The translations under genes were made by a program, and so were the position numbers. 64,000 bases of DNA from Acanthosepion esculentum. Lineage: Eukaryota; Mollusca; Cephalopoda; Sepiida; Sepiidae. The DNA is taken from NCBI GenBank assembly GCA_964036315.1, contig OZ038482.1, forward strand, positions 9,963,698 to 10,027,697, in the 5' to 3' direction. The number at the start of each line of letters is the position of its first letter. Position 1 is the first letter of the stretch. Of this stretch, positions 57,020 through 64,000 are shown piece by piece. The notes below the pieces were generated by a model, which was not told the DNA's origin, ran no database searches, and saw only the letters and a list, made by a program, of their open reading frames with translations.

Positions 57020-57537
57020 TTGGTTTGCATCCTCTCTCCTGTCGTCGTAGTGCCGGCTGCTTTCCACAGCATGCAGCAATTAACAACATCATTAAAAGAG
57101 GTTTGGATGCAGCTGGGCTCCCTTCCCAAATCGAACCCGTAGGGCTCGACCGTGGTGATAGAAAGCAGCTGGATGGCATTACAATCTTCCCTTTTAAAAT
57201 GGGTAAGTTGTTGATTTGGGATGTGACCTGTGCGGATACATTTTCAGCCAGTAATTTGATCAGGTTTGCGGTTGAGCCGGGGTCCGTCGCCCGAGATGCA
57301 GAGATGAAAAAAATAGTTAAATATTCTTCTCTTGCTGATATATTTTTTTTTACTCCTGTGGCAGTGGAGACTTCAGGGGTTATTGGCCCTTGTTCGATGG
57401 CGTTCCTTTGGAGGATTGTTGCGATTGTGTCTTGATCAAGGAACGAGGCTCGCGAAACGGAGTGGCTCTTGCAGCGTGTCTCACTGGCGACAGTTCGAGG
57501 TAATGCTTTCTCCATCATAGCGGCTGGCAGAGGATAG
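57020..57537 (+). pseudogene. PD-(D/E)XK-like C-terminal fragment of a retroelement-type protein
   Basis: The frame (57025-57435) reads HAAINNIIKRGLDAAGLPS, EPVGLDRGDRKQLDGITIFP, LLIWDVTCADTFSASNLI and KYSSLADIFFFTPVAVETSG. The pattern L/PDG...(I/V)WD.TC.DTF is familiar from the C-terminus of multicopy, reverse-transcriptase-associated invertebrate proteins. It looks like a PD-(D/E)XK nuclease core. A frameshift near 57435 moves the conserved tail (ETEWLLQRVSLATVRGNAFS) to the next frame, ending at 57537. No RT is attached here. The link to a retroelement is from memory of similar proteins, and the nuclease fold is inferred. Confidence 0.55.
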
Positions 57538-57865
57538 AAAAAATTGTTTATAGTTACGTTGTTCTGGAATTGTCATCATTGGTCGACTGAACTTGCTTTG
57601 TTTCAATGACTTTTGTTTTGTTATTATTAGTTACTTTGTTCAATAAATGATTCCTGATTCCATTTTCTCCCCTTTTTTCTTTTTTTCTGACTGTTGTTGA
57701 TTTTGTTTGGGTTTGTTCCGCTCTGGACATGTGACCAATTTTTAGTTTTATTCATTTTTATTTATGGGCATTTTGTTTTGGTTCTTTTTTCACTAGGGAA
57801 GTTGTATTTTGTTTTTTACATTTTTTGCATAAATAACTGATATTAATGCTTAAATGGTAAATACT

Positions 57866-57927
<62 letters not shown>

Positions 57928-57935
57928 TATATAGA
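57866..57935. repeat. (TA)n microsatellite
   Basis: TA dinucleotides with short interruptions. Confidence 0.95.
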
Positions 57936-57944
57936 TATATGATA

Positions 57945-58290
57945 GGATAAAGAACAAGTAGGAAACAGATCTTAATCTAACACATTTCATTTTATTGAAG
58001 CTTCATCAGAGATCAAGATAGAAATGATAAAAAATGATAAAAAGTAAACCGACACAGATTAACCGTATGTTGTGTTTGGCTATTTCTTATTAGTTAGATA
58101 CGTGTCATGTGTAAGGAAGTAACAGATCATATTCAGATATGTTATTTATTTTATTTTACTTAAAAATCAGAGCATACTAGTACTTTGTGTCTCTTTGCAT
58201 TTTCATTTCTATCTCGATCTCTGACGAAGCTTTAATAGAAGTGAAACATGTTAGATTGAGATGCATTTCCTACTTGTTCTTTATTTTATT
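57945..58290. repeat. inverted pair of PLE-like terminal cassettes
   Basis: Arms of about 90 bp (57945-58035 minus, 58200-58290 plus) are inverted copies. Each carries CTGANGA, one base, a GCTT stem and GAAA(C/T): 58221-58247 on plus and 57984-58009 on minus. The layout equals the inverted PLE ends at 1990-2500, but the sequence family is different. Confidence 0.65.
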
Positions 58291-58329
58291 TTATCAACTT
58301 GTTGGATTCTTATGCATATCTGATCTGCA

Positions 58330-59583
58330 CGTGCTTCTGCTACTAAATACCAAGCTGAATTCAACAAAACAGAATATCAGCCATAAACCCCTGGCTGTCC
58401 CTTTGGTGCAATACAGCTTTAATATCCTTAACTGGACCATAGCTGACATTAAACAAATGGACACCAAAATAAGAAAGCTTCTCACTTGCTACCACAAGCA
58501 TCATCCCAAAGCTGATGTTAACTGTCTGTATGTGCCCAGATGTGAAGGAGGCAGAGGATTAGTTCAACTAGAAATGTCCTACAAAACTACAACAATTGGC
58601 CTTCAAAGATACCTGGAAACTACAGAAGACTGGATGATGATATGTGTCAAAGAACCTGAAAGTAGTAAGCGTCTTTATTCCGTAATAAAGAAAGCCAACA
58701 AATTCAAGATGGACTTTCAAATAAGTGGAGAAATACAAGTAAAGTACAATACACCGACCAAAGCTGCAAAATGCATAAAAAAGAGAGCAAAGACAAATGC
58801 AACTGATCATATACAGAAACAATAGCAAAAAACCCACTTCATGGTCAATACCCTGCCCGTACCAAACAAGCTGATGTATACAAACCCCGTACACATAAGT
58901 GGCTATGTAGTGCAGGGTTAAAAGCTGAAACTGAAGGTTTTATCCTTGCTGCACAGGACTGATGCTTGTTAACTAGAAATTATCAAACACGCATACTAAA
59001 ATATTGTGTTCATCCAAAACGCAGATTCTGTGATAAATATCCAGAAACAATTGACCATTTTGTTTCAGGTTGCACAGTATTGGCACCCACTGAATATAAA
59101 ACCTGGCACAACAGAGTGGGCCAATATTTGCACTGGAAAATCTGCAACTTCTACAGGAAGAAACTGAAAGAAACTGGTATGAACACCACCCAGACCCGGA
59201 TACGGAGATAGGACCTGTTACAATTTTATGGGACTTCACAATATGCACAGATAGAACAATCAAAGCTAACCACCCAGACATTGTTATTAAAGACCACAAA
59301 CAAAAAAGTGCCTCCTTATTGATATGGCAGTCCTTGCAGACTGCAATGTATCTTTGAAGATATTCAAAAAGCTGTCAAAATACAAGGACCTTGGAATCAA
59401 AATCTCAGAAATGTGGCACATGGGAACATCAACAATCCTTGTTGTAGTTGGAGCCCTAGGATTGGTTGGAAAAGATTCCAGTAGGCTGATTGAAGGGATC
59501 CCTGGAAGTCCATGCCTTAAAGAAATACAAAAAATTGTTCTCATGAGTACAGCCCACATCTTACGAAGGGCTTTATCTATGTA
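58330..59583 (+). pseudogene. R2-like LINE (restriction-like endonuclease type), 3' portion
   Basis: An open part to 58825 reads AVPLVQYSFNILNWTIADI, RKLLTCYHKHHPKADVNCLY and GGRGLVQLEMSYKTTTIGLQ, a block typical of the thumb region in R2-type LINEs. After several breaks a CCHC-like site follows at about 59010-59075 (RRFCDKYPETIDHFVSGC). A C-terminal nuclease-like domain is then readable from about 59215, open from 59324: a RPD-like segment, then IDMAVLADCNVSLK, KYKDLGIKISEMW and TILVVVGALGLVGK. The order zinc site, then restriction-like endonuclease, is that of R2/R4-type elements. Multiple stops and frameshifts make it inactive. Confidence 0.8.
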
Positions 59584-60110
59584 AAATATGTTTTTTGTTT
59601 TTTTTTAATTGGTCAATGGAAAATGCCATGATGTCATTTCTGACCTTAGGTCTCTGGGTGGGACTCATAAAGAAATGTGTACACACCAGAAATCAAAGGA
59701 AATAAAATAATGATAATAATAATAAATAATTAAAAATAATAACAATAAAAATAAAAAATATTGGTAAAGATAATAAATGATATATATGTTGGCATCTGCA
59801 TGATAATCACATAAATAATCAAATACATCTACAGATCTATATATACATGTGTGAAAAGCACATACAAATGCATATACACATACATACATACATACATACA
59901 TACATACGAACATATGCCCACTTATATATATACAATTAAAAGCCCAATTCACAAGTAAATTACCCACAAAGTAAATGTAGGTTAATTTAAATTTATTTTT
60001 ATGTCGAAATAATTTAATTTCTCTTATTCAACAGTTGGCCTGCCTTTTTGCATTTAATTATTAAGATTTTTTCCTGTAGACAGAGATTGCATCTATTCCG
60101 GAAGTTGTTA
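59584..60110. other. unassigned AT-rich sequence
   Basis: A CATA tetranucleotide run is at 59881-59907. Nothing else recognised. Confidence 0.4.
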
Positions 60111-60119
60111 AGAGTTCAT

Positions 60120-60500
60120 GATTGACAGATGATATCCGAATTTTTAATTTCATGCATGCACATTGTTTTTGATTTTATTGACTTCACAGTATAGTGTAAG
60201 GTCAGTTGGGCACTGTCTGATGATAAAAAAGCACCATGGCAATTCACTCTGCCAGAAATTTGGAAACGGCATGCTGTATTGCTTGGCATTCATGGCAACT
60301 GGTCTGAATTCAAAACCTGCAGAGAGTCATTTGGGGACATTGTGGTACGTAGTGCACCAGGTCTCTGTATTCAGCCCTTCAAAAAGTGTGGTGGGTTCTG
60401 CACAAAGCCTTCACCACTAGAATCAAATCATATGTGCTGGTTTCTGGGCTAGTAACTGGGCTGCTTGACCCTCATACATCGAATACGACAGGAGAGTCCA
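60120..60500 (+). pseudogene. second mariner-like remnant, 5' part
   Basis: It matches 3225-3440 in order: ATTTCATGCATGCACATTG, the TTGACTTCACAGTATAGTGT region, and codons for PEIWKRHAVLLGIHGN, followed by a decayed continuation. Only the N-terminal region is present; no catalytic motif is visible. Confidence 0.65.
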
Positions 60501-60529
60501 CCATATATATATACGTATAAATGCATTCA

Positions 60530-60920
60530 TATAATTTTTGCATTTCTTGTGAAATAATCTGGAATTCTTTAAAGAGATTTCAGGTTTATTTGGATAAAAC
60601 TTTTCAGCTCAAGATTCTCAAAAAACAAAAGTTTTGTTGAAGTTTGTGAGAAACATATTTTGGGAGAGATAACAGACCAAATAAAAAAAAAATGATTCTA
60701 AATCTTTGTTGACTGAAAGGGAAAATTCCAGACAGACATCAACATGACCATGAAAAACAAGAACAAATATTTTCAAATGAATCATGCATATTTAATAACT
60801 CTATAATCTTGACTACATGACCAATGCCAATAAAAATGCTTCAGGTGGTCAAGATAGTTGCAATTTTCACAGGCATCAATGGTTGATGTTTGGGCTTAAG
60901 ATAACATTGCATTTGCATAT
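60530..60920. other. unassigned AT-rich sequence
   Basis: No recognised feature. Confidence 0.4.
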
Positions 60921-60926
60921 TTCAAC

Positions 60927-61010
60927 ATGATGTAATGGTTAGCAAGCTTTTGCTAGCTCAATTACAAATGAGTAATGATTTCGATCCTCATTGGGTGCTC
61001 CATACTTTCA
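60927..61010 (+). repeat. possible tRNA-derived SINE head
   Basis: TGTAATGGTTAGCAAGC resembles an A-box region and GATTTCGATCCTC a B box, with about 35 bases between them, as in tRNA genes. The cloverleaf is not complete and no second copy is seen in the window. Confidence 0.35.
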
Positions 61011-63430
61011 GCCTTGTGCCACATCTTAGCTATACTTAATAAATCACTAAGACAACATTGCATATGTTGATTGGGTGATAGTTGCAAAAAAATCTTCCTA
61101 CCCACTCCATTTTCCAGCACTTGCCCTTGCGCCAGACCAAGCTAAGTTTAGACAATAACAAAATACTTCAGTTAGAGACAAATTACTTCCAATGTCAAAA
61201 CCATGTTCAGAGAAAACCTCCATTTGCTTTCAGTAATTGATGAAGTCCAAAGTTCAATAAAGAATAATGTTAAACGTAAGAGATTTAGTCTCGTGGTCTT
61301 GTAAATCATTATTCAAGCAATATCTTGTCACTTTGAATCTGAAAGTCATTTTGACAAAGTAAAAATGAATTAGATTCATTGGACACCATTTTCCCACTTC
61401 TGAAACAAATTCTCAGAGAGTGTTTTAATTAAACGATTTAGATGTGACCTTTACATTTTATAAATAATCAAAAGGAAAAAGTATCTCATTTGATTTCACA
61501 ATTTAAAAAATGATTTTAATAATAATTTAAAAATGTAGCTGAAAGAGTGCAAAATGTTTATACAAGATGCCAAGAAACATTATGAAGATGCAAACTTGTA
61601 GATTTGTCATTGATAAATTCTTTTCTCAAGATCTGTTCGCATTATTTCATACTAAAATATTTTCCTCACAGCATTGTTGAAGTTATCACTAACATTTTTT
61701 GTTGAGATGTACAAACACTATGCTTCCTTCAATTTCACAAACCAATTGATAAAATTTGAATAAACTGATTTGTTTGGAAAAATACTTTGCCAAAACCCTA
61801 CTTCAGGATTTAATAATGTTATGATGTGGGGTCTGGCAATACACAACACTTAACTTGACAGAGTCAGTCATGATAATAGTGTGCAATATTCAGCTAAACA
61901 AGTTACTGCAATAGTATTATCATCTACCCTTTCTGGACAATTACCCAGGACTACTTCTCATGAATGAATCAATCCATTCATGATAGTAAGGAGGGTAACT
62001 GGCTCTTACCACAACAAATAATTAGTTTTATTTTATAGGACTTCATGATAAACAATATTTTTAAGAAAATTTATTTTTTTCCATTTTAACAATGAAGAAT
62101 AAATTCCTAGGATTTCTTACACTTGAGCATGCAACATACATATGTAAATATTTCTTTCTGAAGCTAAATTCCAACTTCTTGAAACATTTGGTTTTGTTTA
62201 TTATATTTACTGAAAGTGCAACCAGTTAAGTAAAATAGAAGTGGCTTAGGAAATGCCTTACAAAGGTCAATCTCTCTTTGTTGAAAGGTGTGTAAAATGG
62301 TGTCTGACTGAAGTTTGCAGCTGTAGCTAAGTCTTTTGATGTTTGTCTCCCACCAGTGTTGTATTGGGAAGAAGGACAATGAGGCCATGGGGAATTTATT
62401 TTCTATGTTAAATAATAAAACTTTAAATTTTTCCAAAAAACTTAATGAAAATTTATTGTACTAACCTGTTGTAATCTGGTAAAACTAACTGTACTTTGTA
62501 CTCCCTTACCTGTTTGGACTCCTTCCCAAAATTTGGTTTTTTGATTGATCAGTGTATGGTTACTTTAGAGGGTATGATGAATGAATGGACAGATGAGTGG
62601 ACAGACTAATGAAAGTTACAGAATTTTATATATAGATTGAAGATATTTTTCACACTATTGTCTTATTTTTTGTTTTTATCAGTAGCATGCAGAGGGTGCA
62701 GTGGCCCTATTGAGAGGGCATCCAATCAAAAAGTGAAACTAAAATTTAGTTTATATTTAATTTGAATAAAATGTTCATTTCATGTTTCATCTGTTTTTAC
62801 ATATTTAAAATGTCTTCCTTTCTCACATTTCTCAATAGGTCCCCATATATTGAGTCTTAGGGGAATACAATCAACAACTTGGCCTGGAGCATCACCAAAC
62901 ATCACCAAACTTCAGCATATCACTGCTTGTCATTAATGCAGCAGTTTGGCTGATTCTCTCTTTGGCTTTCTTCAATTTTAAATCTGGTCTTTCGAATTAA
63001 TTTCATAGGATCACTGCATATATGTAGTAATAGAAAATTTAAATAAACCACACACCCACTTCTCTAAATAAAGTTTGAGAAAAACATCAGATGAGTAAAA
63101 ATTAAATCTGCCTTATGAAATCAAAAGGCAAATGTTTTATTATAATTTTCAAATACTGGAAAATTTTAAAAGACCAAAACTGATCACAAAGAAATAAGTA
63201 TCTTTTTAATTCTGACTTTTCTAAAATTTTTCTTAAATTGATTTATTTGTTTTTTATGGCTTATCAACCCATTACAGGTTATTTAAAGCCAGAAAATATA
63301 TATTTTTTTAGATGGTAAGAATTATTTTTGGGAAGTAATAATTTGTTAGCAATACAGGTCTTACTAATTAAACCATAGCTTAAAGGAGAAGACGTCATCC
63401 ATGCCTTCCCTGAGAGTATTTGTGTGTAAG
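61011..63430. other. unassigned AT-rich sequence
   Basis: No open frame with a known domain on either strand. The longest (90 codons, 62164-62436 minus) is unlike anything I know. Confidence 0.45.
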
Positions 63431-63516
63431 TTAATATAACAAACCCAACAGGAATTGGAACTTGGATTTCCGATTAAAAATTTTGTGCCATTATTCATTA
63501 CACCACCCATACATCC

Positions 63517-63622
63517 AACCTTACAACACCAGATTTTCTCAAGTGGTCACCCATCTAGATACTAACCAAGCTCAACATTACTTAAATTCAGTGATCATAC
63601 GGCAACCAGTGCTTCAACATGA
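63517..63622 (-). pseudogene. 5S rRNA-derived sequence
   Basis: The minus strand follows animal 5S rRNA over about 105 bases: ATGATCACTGAATTTAAG, then GAGCTTGGTTAGTATC, then GATGGGTGACCACTTGAGAA and TGGTGTTGTAAG. These are the regions of the A box, intermediate element and C box of the internal promoter. Many substitutions rule out a functional gene. Beyond its 3' end (63440-63510) a B-box-like AGTTCCAATTCC on the same strand suggests a 5S/tRNA composite SINE, but that part is weak. Confidence 0.8.
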
Positions 63623-63639
63623 TGTGACTGTAAGCCTAA

Positions 63640-64000
63640 ATTTTTTAAGTTTATAAAAATGAATGTCTCTGATTTTACTGAAATTTCGACTATTATTTAA
63701 GATGATGAGAATGATTGTCACTAAAAATGAACATCTCTAATTTGCTATGTCTATAGACCTCAAGACCTTTATGTCAATGATCTATCTACCAGCCAAAAAA
63801 TAAGTATAAGGCAATTTTTGCTCATTTTAAAATCCAATTTCATAACATTGTTATAAACAGAGATTTAAGCAAGTTTTTTTGTCTTCAGGTCATCTGTTGA
63901 CCAGAAGTGAAGCACTACCCAAGTGCCTAGTGCCACCATTATCTGAACTCAAGTGATGATCTCTGCAGAAATCTTGAAGAATAGGGAAAATGGCTTCATG
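63640..64000. other. unassigned sequence
   Basis: Nothing recognised up to the window end. Confidence 0.4.

Noticed and set aside
56985..57518. 177-codon minus-strand frame
   Set aside because: It is antisense to the PD-(D/E)XK-like fragment, whose plus-strand blocks are recognisable.

Overview
The window looks like intergenic or intronic DNA from a large, AT-rich, repeat-rich animal genome. The mix of elements points to a mollusc, most likely a coleoid cephalopod such as an octopus: jockey-like LINE 3' fragments on both strands, an RTE-like LINE, Penelope-like elements (PLEs) with a GIY-YIG endonuclease, Ty3/gypsy and BEL/Pao remnants, and many CA/TA microsatellites. The organism is an inference from repeat content. 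I found no convincing exon of an ordinary host gene on either strand. Every open frame I could interpret comes from a mobile element or from a tandem repeat.

Layout. 1-8.5 kb: a solo-LTR-like sequence, an inverted pair of PLE terminal repeats, an internally deleted mariner-like transposase, a decayed BEL/Pao gag-protease on the minus strand, a long CA/TA microsatellite and a second solo LTR. 10.6-14.1 kb: a Ty3/gypsy element with both LTRs, primer site, polypurine tract and a candidate target duplication. It has lost reverse transcriptase and RNase H, a MITE splits its gag zinc knuckle, and a solo-LTR-like block lies near its 3' end. 14.8-15.6 kb: a 5'-truncated PLE endonuclease between inverted terminal copies. 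16.2-19.0 kb: a solo LTR, then an 81-bp minisatellite that is an amplified piece of RTE reverse-transcriptase coding sequence and remains open as a 701-codon frame.

20.8-33.1 kb: jockey-like LINE fragments, then a tandem duplication of about 4.7-5.0 kb. The middle unit is a recombinant of the two outer LINE copies, as expected from unequal crossing-over. Each full unit carries a possible solo LTR, a TA-flanked MITE, a piggyBac-like TTAA-flanked MITE and a decayed ATTTTATACTGT-like repeat. 33-44.7 kb: scattered LINE and PLE remnants, a long hairpin and much unassigned AT-rich sequence. 44.8-47.9 kb: the best PLE in the window (reverse transcriptase, GIY-YIG domain, inverted 5' terminal copy, 3' terminal repeat with a hammerhead-like motif) plus a rearranged second copy. 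48.4-52.3 kb: an RTE fragment and a 26-bp satellite of about 87 copies, together bounded by inverted RTE pieces. 52.3-64 kb: more LINE ends, a near-perfect palindrome, a PD-(D/E)XK-like fragment, the 3' part of an R2-like LINE, a second mariner remnant, a possible tRNA-SINE and a 5S rRNA-derived sequence.

The coding remnants do not form pathways or operons. Their context is informative for insertion history instead: nested insertions, inverted PLE ends and recombination between LINE copies.
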